Both the position numbers and the translations under genes were made by a program. Below, piece by piece: positions 11,763-22,075 of a stretch of DNA of 64,000 nt (position 1 is the stretch's first letter; each line of letters begins with the position of its first letter). This DNA is from Tuctoria greenei (lineage: Eukaryota > Streptophyta > Magnoliopsida > Poales > Poaceae). Location: assembly GCA_036927565.1 (NCBI GenBank), contig JAYESD010000008.1, forward strand, positions 120,741,498 through 120,805,497, given 5' to 3'. The notes beneath the pieces are model-generated. The model was given only the letters and a program-made list of their open reading frames with translations. It ran no database searches and was not told the DNA's origin.

Positions 11763-13019
11763 TTGTGCATTCATGACGCTTGCACAGAGCCAAAGGCCTC
11801 AAAAGTTCCGGTCCTATCACCGGATTTTCGTGACATCCTCAAGGGACGCTGCTTCAGATGTTTGGCACATGGTCACATTGCGGCAGCGTGCTGTGACCTG
11901 CCGCGTCTGGGACTAGTCGGCCCACGGGCCTTTTCACAATTAAAGTCGGCCTGCTACTTCCCTGGTCACTGCTCCACTCGGTGCCATGTGCCCAAGGGGC
12001 CAGATGGCAAGAGGCCTCTTCATCCTCACCTTCTTAAACCACCCCCCTATTGCTTCCAGGCTCATATTCCCGACTGATTCCCATCCATGCTCCCGTGTGT
12101 TGCCTGAGAAGTCCTTTGCCTCTGTTGTTGCAGCGCCATGCGTTGCAACCATGTTATATGCAAGCAGGTACTTGCAGGCTCACGGTCTGTGCGCCCCCGT
12201 GAGGGGCAATGCACGGTGGTCAACAACCGCCTCATGCCGACGGAGTTTATCCATTTGCGCCGCCAAGCAGCTATTCTGGGACCCATAGGAGGTCGCAGCG
12301 AGGCGACGCCCATGGAGATCACCCTGGACATCCATCACCAACTTGAAATCCTGCATTGGGCTTTCACTGTGTCCACGTTTGGGGATGGTGAGTTCCTGGT
12401 GCAATTCACCCGTGATGACTATCTGGAGCTCGCCATCGAGACGGCAATCATCTCCATGTCGGATGATAACCACTACTTCCGGCCATGGATCTTTGGCATC
12501 GGTGTGCTAATCGTCGGGTGGTTCTTCCACGTGCAGGTTGTCATCGAGAACCTCCCTCTGCATGTCTGGTCTGCGGAGGGCATCAGGCAGGTTCTGGGTC
12601 ACATCTTCCTCTTTGATCACTTCGATGCTTCCACTTACCACCGGGAGCGTGCTGACCTGTGCACGGTCGTTGGGTGGATGAAAGACCCAAGCCTCCTGCC
12701 TCAGGCCAAAATGGCCACCTTCTTTGCAGGAAGTGATGGCTGAACTGGGAGTAACTGCGGGCCGCTGGCGAAACCTTTCAACCATGCCGCAGTGGTCTGG
12801 CCTGGCGGCCTCACGACGGAGCTCATCATCCACCTGGATCACTACCTCGACTATACGCCACCGGTCCACCCCAACTCCACGGCCTCCTCGTCATCAGGCG
12901 ACTCTTCTGATGGACACTCCTCGGTGTCCTCAAACTCTTCGGGGGACACCTTCCCGCGACCGAAGAGATTCTACTGGCGGCATGGGGAAGTGGATGAGGC
13001 AGATAAGCAGCTCTTTTAG
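11763..13019 (+). pseudogene. Grass CCHC zinc-knuckle protein pseudogene (DUF4283-like context)
   Basis: One reading frame runs through with stops at 12075-12077, about 12105 and 12741-12743. It has a CCHC knuckle near 11850 (CFRCLAHGHIAAAC), a second Cys/His cluster, a globular part with DGEFLVQFTRDDYLELA and VVIENLPLHVWSAEGIRQVLG, and a Ser/Asp-rich end near GLTTELIIHLDHYLDYTPP. This layout resembles a large grass family of zinc-knuckle proteins with a DUF4283-like region, often found among repeats. No transposase or polymerase motif is present. It lies head to head with tnp2 across the minisatellite. It may be captured host sequence or an old nested insertion; family assignment is moderate. 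Confidence 0.6.
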
Positions 13020-13129
13020 TATGGCTACCAAAGTGTCCTAGCTCATGTGTACGTTTCCTATGGAAGCTAAAAATCCTTTACAAATCCTATCCTTCAAAGG
13101 GAGCCTATGTTTGAGAGGATTACGACTGG

Positions 13130-13290
13130 ATTAATTTCCGTGAAAAGATTTCCTGTTTAACATTTCGGTTGTCCTTCCATTTTTCAAACATTTTCTTCCT
13201 CGTATTGTCTTCACCTTTTTCTTTCTAGTCCTAGCTACCCGGCCTGTTGCATTTTCCTGTTACTACTACTTTACAGACCGCTTTGCGGGC
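13130..13290. repeat. Short segment duplicated at about 14800-15110
   Basis: AAAGATTTCCTGTTT and the later TACTACTACTTTACAGACCGC occur here and again at 14805-15104 in the same order. The second copy is longer because a Stowaway-like fragment (about 14871-14965) lies inside it. A related TTTCCTGTTTTGCAGTTTGG is at 19838. This indicates segmental duplication inside the cargo. Confidence 0.6.
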
Positions 13291-13432
13291 CCTGCTCCGG
13301 GCAATCTCGTGGCAACTCCACCGGTTTGGGGACAAGAAGGGTTTGGCGATCGGAAAATTTGAACTAATTTTGCACAGATAGTACATCCATGAACAAGAAC
13401 ACCAAGTACGTTTAACATAAAAACATTACTCC

Positions 13433-13513
13433 CTCCATCCCAAAATACTTGTCCCTTTCGATGGAGGGAGTATCTCCGTCCCAAAATACTTGTCGCTTTG
13501 GATGGAGGGAGTA
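13433..13513. repeat. Two tandem Stowaway MITE remnants
   Basis: CTCCCTCCATCCCAAAATAC and ATGGAGGGAG ends flanked by TA, occurring twice in 80 bp. They look like internally deleted Tc1/mariner-type MITEs of the kind common in Pooideae. Confidence 0.7.
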
Positions 13514-13535
13514 TATTACAAACACAAGAAAAGAT

Positions 13536-13616
13536 AAACTACAACTAAAACCATGAAATGAAAAACTACAACTAACAACATGAAATGAAAAACTACAACC
13601 AAAAACATGAAAAGAA
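13536..13616. repeat. Three 27 bp tandem repeats
   Basis: Three copies of AAACTACAACTAAAACCATG plus AAATGAA, slightly diverged, directly downstream of the minus-strand gene ending at 13634. They would lie in its 3' untranslated region. Confidence 0.8.
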
Positions 13617-13633
13617 AACACCTAAATACTACT

Positions 13634-14146
13634 CTACTCAGCCTCCACCTCCTCCTCCTCGGGTGGGTCCTCGGGCTCCTGACCCTCCTCTAGCGCCTCG
13701 GGCTCCGGCGGCGGAAGGTGACCCAGTCTCAAGGCCACCACCACGACGAGGTTGCAATGACCCGTGACGCCGAGCTCGACTGCCATCGTCTCCCAGAGAG
13801 AGTCAAGACGAGAGGCCACGTGCGAGAGGCTGAAGACGTAGTGGCCCATAGTGTCCATTCCAGTACTTTGTGGAAGGGTATCGAGCCCAAGGCGTTCCAT
13901 GGAGTGATATGTATCCATAAATACATCTCGGGCCATGTTGAACAGGAGGGTATCCTTCACGTGCGGCGGCGAGGGGGGGTCCAGCCGCGGTCGCTTACCG
14001 GCAGCCGGGTCCCTCTGCGGGCTCGGTGGCAGAGGGTTGCTCGAGCTCGAAAGTATTTGTTGTATACTAGCCGCGGCTAGGTTTTGTGGAGAGAAGAGAG
14101 GATGTTGGAACGGTTGTGCGGAAAAGACGATTGCGCGGGTGACCAT
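13634..14146 (-). CDS. Unrecognised acidic-tail protein, family member A1
   Basis: An intact 170-codon frame from an ATG at 14146. I do not recognise the family. The middle (ARDVFMDTYHSMERLGLDTL, MDTMGHYVFSLSHVASRLDSL) aligns by eye with members A2 (19084-18518) and A3 (25423-26181): a conserved R-LGL-LP---MD---Y-F-L--VA--LD-L-E-A-V-GV pattern of about 75 residues. The N-terminus is Pro/Ser-rich with a basic KRPRL patch, and the last 25 residues are mostly Glu, Pro and Asp. The N-terminal part differs from A2 and A3. No signal peptide or membrane segment is visible. Its start lies right beside a Stowaway MITE, so part of its 5' end may have been replaced. Function unknown. Confidence 0.5.
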   Translation of the reverse strand: MVTRAIVFSAQPFQHPLFSPQNLAAASIQQILSSSSNPLPPSPQRDPAAGKRPRLDPPSPPHVKDTLLFNMARDVFMDTYHSMERLGLDTLPQSTGMDTMGHYVFSLSHVASRLDSLWETMAVELGVTGHCNLVVVVALRLGHLPPPEPEALEEGQEPEDPPEEEEVEAE

Positions 14147-14152
14147 CTTATA

Positions 14153-14406
14153 CTCCCTCTATCCCAAGTGAACTCTATTTTTAGGATTCAAACCACACAC
14201 TAGTCAACACATAAAATTACCCAAACACCCTTCATCGATACATATCCTCCCACTTTCCATTCAATGCCAGCAAGTTGGTACGGCAACAAAGGACAGTAGC
14301 TGAAAATTTGTAGAGCACACAGCTGACATGACCATACATTGAAAGTAAAGTTGAGCTGGGACAAAAAAAATTTGCTGGAAATAATCTTTAGCTGGGACGG
14401 AGGTAG
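14153..14406. mobile_element. Stowaway-like MITE
   Basis: Begins CTCCCTCTATCCCAAGTG and ends GCTGGGACGGAGGTAG, about 254 bp, flanked by TA at 14151-14152 and 14407-14408. No coding capacity. The ends are imperfectly inverted. Confidence 0.65.
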
Positions 14407-14408
14407 TA

Positions 14409-14672
14409 CTCCCTCCGTCCCACAGAGATCGTCGTTTTGGGATTTGTAGGACAGATTAAGTGAGATAGGTAATGACACATGTACCCTTATTAAAATAGGT
14501 CAGTTTATTGTTGTTGCCAACTTTTCGTGTGGAAACCAAACCTGTTGCCGATTTTCTACTGGAAGCAGTCAATGAAGAAGGAGAAAATATGATGTATTCT
14601 TAGTCTAGAAGGACAAACATTGTGGGACAAGCTCGAAGGTCTAAAACGACTGTCCCTCTAGGACAGAGGGAG
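14409..14672. mobile_element. Stowaway MITE
   Basis: 264 bp with CTCCCTCCGTCCCACAGAG and the inverted CTAGGACAGAGGGAG end; inner arms AACGAC/GTCGTT also pair. TA target duplications are at 14407-14408 and 14673-14674, the first shared with the neighbouring MITE. Confidence 0.82.
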
Positions 14673-14799
14673 TAGCATTGTAGCAGTGGTCAGGGGAGGG
14701 GACGCGTCAAATTTAATTCAAAGGCCGCGCATGCGTTGTGCGTGTTACTCGCCTCGGTTACTGGCGCGCACGGTCGCTTTGTGCACCCGGTCGCATCAG

Positions 14800-15110
14800 T
14801 TTCGCGAAAAGATTTCCTGTTTCACATTTCGGGTCTCCACGCTGTTATACCTTAAATCATACACTACGTACTCCCTCCATCCCCAAAAGTATGATGTTTT
14901 TAGAACTAGTTCTAATATTTTGTTAGAACTATATTTTTAGAACTATATTGTTCTAACATATAGGAGTACTTCCTATATTTTTCTAACATTTTTGTCGTCC
15001 TTTCTTTTATTTTCTAGAGTTCATTGTCTCCACTTTTCTTTCCAGTCTTCGCTACTGGCCTGTTGCGTTTTCCAGTAGTACTACTACTTTACAGACCGCT
15101 TTGGAGTTCA
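14800..15110. repeat. Second copy of the 13130-13290 segment
   Basis: See the earlier copy: AAAGATTTCCTGTTTCACAT at 14808 and TACTACTACTTTACAGACCG near 15080. It contains a partial Stowaway end (CTCCCTCCATCCCC, 14873). The following 15170-15460 has repeated TCTTCTCCGCGCGTA blocks, the likely 5' region of the F-box-like pseudogene. Confidence 0.6.
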
Positions 15111-15473
15111 GTCTCTCCACTTTTCTTTCAAGTCGTCTCTACCGGCCTCTTGCCTTTTCCAGTAGTCTGCGCGCGTCTCATCGTGTTCTCGGCGCGTACT
15201 AAAGATACACGTCACACACCGTCCTCTCCCCCCCCACCCCCCCAACACACACACCATGCGTTCACATCCTCTGCAGTAACTGCCCACACACCACCATCCC
15301 TCTTCTCCGCGCGTACTAAAAATCATTGGGCGTCTCATCATCTTCTCCGCGCGTAATAATAAAGACTAGTAAGACGACACACCATCCTCTACTCCGCCAC
15401 ACACACCATCCTCTTCTCCGCGCGTACTCTTCCTCTCCGTCGCGCGCGCCCTCATTGGTTCCCTTCGAAGCCC

Positions 15474-16277
15474 ATGGAGTTCCCCTTGCCGCACGATATT
15501 GCGGTCCTGATCGCGGGGTGGGTCACCGCAACCTCCACCCAGCCCATGGACGACCTCTCCAGTCTGTGCGCCACCTGCAAGACCATGCACACGGCATGTC
15601 GTGATCCCGCCGTGGGCAGGCGCGTGGCGCTGGAACGGGAGAGCAGCTGGGAGTGGTTCCAACGGCACAGGAACGGGAGCTACGATGCCCTCGTGGAGCG
15701 CGTGGCCAACGTGGGCAACCCTCATGCGTGCTACATTACCGGGTTTGACCTCGTCTTCATCTACTGCCGCGCGCAGGCGCAGCGGGGCACCTAGTTCCTT
15801 GCCCAGGCAGCCGTGAACAGCCACAAGGTGGTGGCCTACGTCCTCGCCATGCTCTGCTATGACGCCAACCGCGGGGACTGCAACGCCCTCGAGTATATCC
15901 GATAGGTCGAAGGCGAGGCCCACGTCAGCAACAACACGACCAGGTCCGTCGCGATGAAGAGGACCAACACGCAGTGCTGCCGATGTTGGAATCAAGCCAT
16001 GCAGAGGCTCGACGTTTTCGTGAGCTGGAGGTTACTGCGTAGGCCTCCTCCGAGACCCTCGCCAGTGGCGCTGCCCGACTTTGACAATGATGTTTGCCGC
16101 TGCCCAACAGGGGGGAACCAGGGGCCTGCCCGCTGCGGCCGGCGAGGGTGGTACGAGTGGACCGTCTTCTATACTGAGAACCGTAGGATTGAGTGCGAGT
16201 ATGACCTGTTCTGCCATAACGTGTTGTACTCTATGGGTTATATTCCCTCCATTCCCTTTTGGATGCGCTACCCCTAG
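15474..16277 (+). pseudogene. F-box-like protein pseudogene (At2g35280-like grass family)
   Basis: One frame of 267 codons from ATG 15474, broken only by TAG codons at 15792-15794 and 15903-15905. Residues 1-45 (LPHDIAVLIAGWVTATSTQ, DDLSSLCATCKTMHTACRDP) resemble an F-box. The middle has alternating Ala-rich and Asp/Tyr segments like tetratricopeptide/Sel1-type helices (VNSHKVVAYVLAMLCYDAN, YIR-VEGEAHV). The end is Cys/His-rich (CRCWNQ, VCRCP, CEYDLFCHN), as in the grass F-box proteins annotated At2g35280-like. Such proteins would act as substrate receptors of SCF ubiquitin ligases. No introns are visible, so a retro-copy or an intronless parent is possible. High GC sets it apart from the AT-rich transposon around it. 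It is probably captured host sequence. Confidence 0.72.
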
Positions 16278-16981
16278 TTCTCCCAATGCCAATAAAAAGT
16301 GAACAAAGGGAGTATATAAAATAGACTTGTATAAGGCATGTTGATGTGTTTCTCCTATATATTCTTGCTCGTCTCTGATGAATGTTGCACTTGTTGTGTT
16401 TCCCCTATGCGCGCTCGTCTTTTGTTTAGCCCCGTTTGCATCAAAGGAAACTCACGGGGCAGTTTAATGGAATGGTTCCTCCGGAAGTGACACATGTGCT
16501 TTAAAAAATCTAGGTTCTATAAATTTTGCCTTCACTAATAATAAAGTTGTATAAATTGCTACTTCTATACAGGTTCGTAATTAAGTACTACTAGATATAA
16601 ACACAGTGATATAAACAAGGATTAAAATAAAGCGTACGCATAAAATCTCTTCAACCAGCAACACAGTCATATAAACAAGGATTAAATACTAGATATAAAC
16701 ATCGACGGAACCAAACAATAGTGTTCAACGTACCATTCTAGGCAACAAAATAATTAATTTGACAGTACTAGCTCTTACGTATTAAAAAAACACAAAATAA
16801 ACTAATCAGCACATCTAGTCCGCACCACATCTCTTCAAGCAGCACCTTCAGTCCGTCAGTTAGCTCCATGCATCGTCCTGCACCACCACCTTGCCTGGGT
16901 CTACCTCCATGCATCCTGCATCACGACAACCTTGCTTGGACCACCGTCATTGTTTTCAGCAGCGATTAGTTTATGGCATCA
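16278..16981. other. Spacer without recognisable features
   Basis: AT-rich sequence with a partial duplication of ATATAAACA / ATAAACAAGGATTAAA at 16594-16690 and CATGCATC repeats near 16866-16915. I see no gene or element end. Confidence 0.5.
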
Positions 16982-17920
16982 TCAAATCTGGAGTAATTCT
17001 TCTAGATCATTTGGGGCCGAAAAAATAGTTAACACGCCATATATGAGGAGAAAGATTAGGATATTATATGCTACCTGCGCCGTGGACAACATATCCGACG
17101 CTTCATTATTCTGGTCGCCAGGATCATTCTGCCCCAAGTCATCTAGGGCAGCAGGCGGAGGACCTTGATCATCAGGATAAGGACCAGGCAAGACTGGTTC
17201 GTGGTAAGGGTGGGGGTTTCCATTGAAAGGCGGAGGGTCCTCCTCATCACCCGGAAGGTGGTCCACAAAATCAAGACCTAGGACGTAAACTGGTACAGTC
17301 CATGAACGTCCTTCCCCGTCGACTTCGTTGCCTCTCCTGAGAACAAGGCTTCGAGGGATGTCAAGTGGATTATCCACCATCACCAGCAGAATGACCCTAG
17401 TTGGGTTTGGATCATTTTCATCCCAATGAAGCAACTGGCCCAAACTGGAGCAGGTTTGCTCAATAAACATTCACTCCTTTAGATCCAGAGGATAACCAAG
17501 TAGCAAAATCCAACACCTTTAGTAAACTGAGCACGATGCATATTAAGACTTGCCTCATCATGTTTTTTCAAATCTGAACTCCCGATTCCTGACCACGTGG
17601 GGATTTGCTAGGACAAAAGCATCTCTCTCCAATTTATTTCTTAACTTGTAGTACATGACAATCCCATGGGGATGTGCACCATAAGTAACTACATGCATTC
17701 TTGCCTGATCTTGGATGTACACTGCTATCTGGTCCATAAATTCATTACGCTGGGCAGGAGTTAGTACCTCATTTGTGACCACAACCGCATATTCCTCATT
17801 TTTCTTCGGGATTTCGCCAGATATGTGGCACACGCTTCTGGTACTTCTCAGGGGACCACCATCTTCTGGGATCATCAGCCGCGGACAAAACCGATGGGGG
17901 TCGATGGAGAAGTTTGCCAT
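16982..17920 (-). pseudogene. DUF7597-like zinc-knuckle-associated protein pseudogene
   Basis: From an ATG at 17920 the frame reads MANFSIDPHRFCPRLMIPED, then YAVVVTNEVLTPAQRNEFM, HVVTYGAHPHGIVMYYKLRN and ends at a double stop (17558). A shift in the A-run at about 17565 restores KHDEASLN, and a second frame (WILLLGYPLDLKE, stop, MFIEQTCSSLGQLLHWDEND, RVILLVMVDNPLDIPRSLVL) continues to 16982 with a Pro/Asp-rich tail and a short hydrophobic stretch. This order matches the large grass family with a DUF7597-type N-terminal region usually found with CCHC knuckles. The function is unknown and copies are repetitive in cereal genomes. At least two frame changes and one nonsense codon make it a pseudogene. 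Confidence 0.62.
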
Positions 17921-18334
17921 TAATGAGCGTTGAGCGGCGAAGAAACAAATCTGCCTGAGAGAAACAAAGGGTGCACTACTAGTATTTGGAGGTTGCGGTT
18001 TCTTGGGAGTCTCCGGAGTACTCCTATATTATAAAGCAAAACAACATGGAATCGTCGCACATCCCCTGCAGTACTGCAGGTGCAGTAGCAGGGGCTGACA
18101 TGTGGGTCCTATGGACATTGTAATGATGACACCGCGTATAGGGGTAACTTCCGGCCTGTTGCAGTCCGTGCAACAATAACATCGCGAGTCTCGCGACTGT
18201 TCAGATTTTTGCAGGAAAACAACATGACAAAACGTGAAAAGAAAAAATATCAAAAAAAACCAGAGAAACACAACATCACAACTGGAGATGTTTTTCGATT
18301 CACGCACGAAGTGGGTTAAAGGTTAAAACTTGGC
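17921..18334. other. Spacer with a segment repeated near 19665-19760
   Basis: The stretch around 18118-18170 (GTAATGATGACACCGCG, ATAGGGG) resembles 19683-19760. A palindromic CCCTGCAGTACTGCAGGTGC is at 18064-18083. No gene is visible. Confidence 0.45.
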
Positions 18335-19395
18335 GTCGTTAAAGGAGATGTGTTTCGATAAAAGGAGAATTTTCGATAATACATCAGACACATTGTTCAT
18401 GAACATAAAAGACATATTACATTAACATAGTACCAACACATATATTACAAACAAGAGTAAAGAAAACATGGACAAGAAACACGTAGAAACAAGAACAAAA
18501 CTACTCCTAGTCCTATTCTACTCGGAGGCCTCGTCCACCTCTGCCGCCGCACGCGCCGCTTCCAACGCATCCTCCGGCGGCTCCGCCTCCGCCTCTGACG
18601 GCGGCGGTGACTCCTCTTCCGTCTCCACACCGAGCTTATAGGCGACGCTGTGCAGAATCTTCCAGCGGCCCTGTACCCCAGCAACCTCCGCGATCATCTC
18701 ATGGAGGGCGTCGAGATGAGCGGCCACAAAGCTCAACCCGAACAAGTAGTAGCTGGCGGAGTCCATGCTGGGGAGCTGGGGAAGCCTCCCAAGACCCAGA
18801 CGGCGACAAATGAGAAATGTATTGTTAAATGCATCCCGCGACATTGTGTCTAGCGCTCTTGCATGTTCGACAGTGGAGGACACGTCGTCTTCGACATCTT
18901 TAACTTGGCGCGTTTATTCGTCGATGCGGGCGGTAAAGAGGCGGACAGTCTCCTATAACCAGTCGAGCTAAGGAGATGCGGGCACCGCCATCAGTTCCAC
19001 TGGCATTGCAGGCGGTGATGGAAACTGAGAAGGAGGTTCGGAGGACGTCGATGGCCTAGAGCGCTTTGGCGCAGGGCTACCCATTTGTGTGGCGACGGAG
19101 GTGCATAGAAAGAGCGATAGGTGATTGACGGTGGCGGGGGGAGAAGTTTGGAGGCTAGGATCTAAGGAGCGGTGCGGCGGAGAAGCAAGAGAACGGTGTG
19201 CCTTTATATCGAGTCATCATCTAATAGCGGGCGTGTGGAGATGATCGGACGCTAGAGGAAACCGCGATTAATTATGAACCGGTCGGTGGCCCTGGTTTCC
19301 TCAAAACCGCAGTTTGCATCCTCTCGGTCCCAACGGCTCGACGCGTCCCATCGGCTTCAATGGAAGTTTTTTAGGAGTAATTTCACACGCAAAGG
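18335..19395. repeat. Left arm of a large inverted duplication
   Basis: Read on the minus strand this matches 25110-26385 on the plus strand, including promoter, start, coding region and 3' flank of genes A2 and A3. The inner ends match at TTTTTTAGGAGTAATTT (19367) against AAATTTACTCCTAAAAAA (25125) and the outer ends at TTATCGAAAATTCTCC-type sequence (18355-18375) against 26358-26373. About 5.7 kb lie between the arms. Confidence 0.8.
18518..19084 (-). pseudogene. Acidic-tail family member A2, three in-frame stops
   Basis: From ATG 19084 a single frame of 188 codons begins MGSPAPKRSRPSTSSEPPSQ, with only three differences from A3 in the first 38 residues. It has stops TAG, TAG and TAA about 39, 44 and 56 codons in, then stays open to 18518. 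The conserved core (SRDAFNNTFLICRRLGLGRL, SMDSASYYLFGLSFVAAHLD) is intact, followed by an acidic tail (EEESPPPSEAEAEPPEDALE). A minus-strand TATAAAG near 19203-19209 matches the TATA box of A3. The unbroken frame apart from stop codons suggests recent decay by point mutation. Function unknown. Confidence 0.65.
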
Positions 19396-19499
19396 GCCCA
19401 ATGTATATAATTCACATCGACATGTACATGATCGAGTATCGTCTTTCATGACATGTTCACATGCTATATATACGCCCCAAACATGATCATCGAGCCTCA

Positions 19500-19505
<6 letters not shown>

Positions 19506-19579
<74 letters not shown>
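19506..19579. repeat. (AT)n microsatellite
   Basis: About 74 bp of uninterrupted TA dinucleotides. The Ile-Tyr repeat frames across it are artefacts. Confidence 0.97.
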
Positions 19580-19583
<4 letters not shown>

Positions 19584-19895
19584 GATGACTATATATATCT
19601 CTCAACAAAAAGAGAAAATTAACACTTGTTTGCATCCTCTCGGGTATCGCAACTGCGCGCTCGACGAGGGCGATGGGAATTCTGGTAATGATGACACTGC
19701 GAATAGGGGCATAGGGCCAGTGGTAATAAGTACTTACGGCCGGTTCCAGCCGTTGCATCACAAAACAAGAAAAGAAAAACATTAAAAACAAGAAGAGAAA
19801 AACAACATCAAGACTGGATTAAGCTGTGTCAATCGATTTCCTGTTTTGCAGTTTGGTTCTCCACGGTCGGATGGACAGAGTCCTCCAGCTTAAAG

Positions 19896-21838
19896 GAATA
19901 TGAACTGGTCGGTGGCCCCGGTTTACTCCAAACTGCGGTTTGCATCCTCTCGGTCCCAACGGCTCGACGCGTCCCATCGGCATAAGAGAAAATTAAGATG
20001 TGTACGCCACACGTCCGACTATCCGAGCATGAATGCTTTGTCGTGATCATGTATGATGGCCGGACATGCATGCATGCTTTTGAAAGAGAGCCAGCAAGGT
20101 CTCCATCATGTTTCATGCATGATTGATCACTTGTTGATGAGGATTTGTGATGTTGATTTTCTTGTTTCATGATGACATTTCTCTTGTTTTGTAATGTTTT
20201 ATGTTACTGAACTCAATGTTGTTCGTCTATTCCATATGTTATTTTCTTCTCTGTCTGTTGTCTAATGAACTATGTACTCCGTATTTGTGTTCTATGTGTA
20301 ACATGCATGTGCAAGACCTCGATCCACGATCATGTTAAATTGATGTTGTTATACAATTGTTTTCTCTTTTTGTTGAAAAAATGATCGTCATGTTTATTAT
20401 TTGTATATTATTAATTAATATACATTAGTAAAATAAAGAATTAATATATAAATAAATATTATCATATGAAATATCAACATGGATGGTCCAATCCAACCTA
20501 CGAAACAAAAACTTTTTGATTGTCCAGTACATCCAATGAAACATCAACTACCATGGATTGAGATCCAGTATACAAAAACATGGATGATCCTATCGAATCC
20601 GACTTTGACAACAAAAAAACGCACGTACGCAACGATCGTTCATTAAAAGATAATACAAATATATAAAACCGATAGTTCATTAAATAACAGACAGAAAACA
20701 AAATAACAGATGGAACAGAGGAACAATGACATTGAGTTCATTAACATAAAACAATACTACAAAACAAGAAAAACAACATCACGAAACAAAAAAACCAACA
20801 TCACAGACCCCTTCTTCATCCTCGCGCCGAGGGCGCGCGCACGGCGCCGCCATGGCGGGGCTCGCCGAGATCTCGCCGCTGGCCATTCCAGTGCGCCAAG
20901 CTTCACCAATCGTGCCGCTTGGGGGTTTTTCACCACGCGGAGCACGTCGGTGTTGCCCCTGGGGCTTGCCGATGGCTGGAAACAGCTGTGCGATGGCGGC
21001 GGCGGTGGCCACAGCTCCAGTAGGGTAGAACTTCCTTATCTCTAGCTCAAACGACTTTGTTTCTCCTCCAAAAGATTTCTTGTGCCTTGAGGATCATGAA
21101 CCAGGACTAGGAAATTAAGGAGAAAAACGGCTTGAAACTAGGAGCTCGACGGTGAATCGCGGCTTTCTCATAGGCGGCGACCAAAACTCGGCTATCTCGA
21201 TCGGTCATCACTCGTCGATGGTTTTCAAATCTTTTTGATCCAAACTGTTCGCAGGGAGAAAGGTAAACTATCCCCTAACTATGGTCAAGAATTATTAGAT
21301 GTATAAAATGAATTAAATTCATGACCTAGAGACATAGGTATGAACAATCATCAGGGAAACTGGCAATAAAGACGCCACAAGGCATGTCATGGCTTGAAAC
21401 TTGGGGAGCATGCTTAAGGCGCGATAAACACACCTTTCCCTTATAGAAGTCGGGGCCTGTAGAGGCTTCCTCCGGCTTGTCAACGGTGGAGTAGGGGCGG
21501 GTCTTGGCAGCTTCACCCGTGGTCGTCGGGAAACTACGAAATACCGCCCAACCGGTTGAGGAAACACCGAAACAAAAGGTTGAGAAGGTGCGCAAGCAAG
21601 TTGTGAACAACTTTTCTAAAGGACTCCCGATCGATCCTTGCCTAGTTGGCAAGCTATCATTGGAGTTCCAAGGTGAGGTCGGTGGCGTGCGAGCGGGGCA
21701 AAAAACGCGAAAGAGAAGAGAGGAACCGAGCTAGCTAGAGTTGTACTAATTCCTGTTTTTGATGTGTACTAATTCCTCTTTTTGAAGTTGGATATCGTCT
21801 AGAGTTGTAGGCTCCTTGATCATGCATGTTTGGGGCGT
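19896..21838. repeat. Direct duplication, copy 1 (about 1.94 kb)
   Basis: Colinear with 22076-24007: GAACTGGTCGGTGGCCCCG at 19899 and 22079, ATGGAACAGAGGAACAATGA at 20710 and 22885, CTAGAGTTGTACTAATTCCT at 21735 and 23904. Offsets stay at 2169-2180 bp. Inside each copy about 20150-20275 and 20665-20800 are inverted relative to each other (GAACTCAATGTTGTTCG against CAATGACATTGAGTTC), giving a hairpin with about 390 bp loop. Copy-to-copy similarity is high by eye. Confidence 0.85.
20757..21652 (-). pseudogene. Possible captured gene fragment, copy 1 (unrecognised)
   Basis: Two minus-strand stretches look exon-like and occur in both copies of the direct duplication. The first (about 21650-21430) reads EKLFTTCLRTFSTF, SSTGWAVFRSFPTT and DKPEEASTGPDFYKGK and ends at an AAG/GTGTGT donor-like site. 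The second (about 21060-20800) reads ELEIRKFYPTGAVATAAAIA and GKPQGQHRRAPRGEKPPSG. Ser/Thr/Arg composition of the first would suit an organelle presequence, but no ATG is visible in the window-local frame (the frame opens with a TTG codon). I do not recognise the protein. It may be gene fragments mobilised by the transposon. Confidence 0.35.
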
Positions 21839-22075
21839 AGCATACATCGGCAGGGCCTCATACTCTGACGATATCCATCATCAAAACGAGAAATTAAACA
21901 GGTATTAATTGGTTGAACATGTTTGGGGTGCATGCAAGTTAGACATAGAAAATACCTCAATCACATTTGACAAAATTAACATGCATACCTCAAACAAGAC
22001 GATCTTTCAACAAAAAGAGAAAACACACGTATAAGCGGGCGTGTGGAGATTATTGGACGCTAGAGGAAACCGCGC

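Noticed and set aside
15108..15995. Minus-strand frames of 77 and 209 codons
   Set aside because: The longer one is the antisense of the F-box-like pseudogene, whose plus-strand reading has recognisable motifs.
19453..19785. Ile-Tyr repeat proteins on both strands (also 24591-25056)
   Set aside because: Translations of (AT)n microsatellites.
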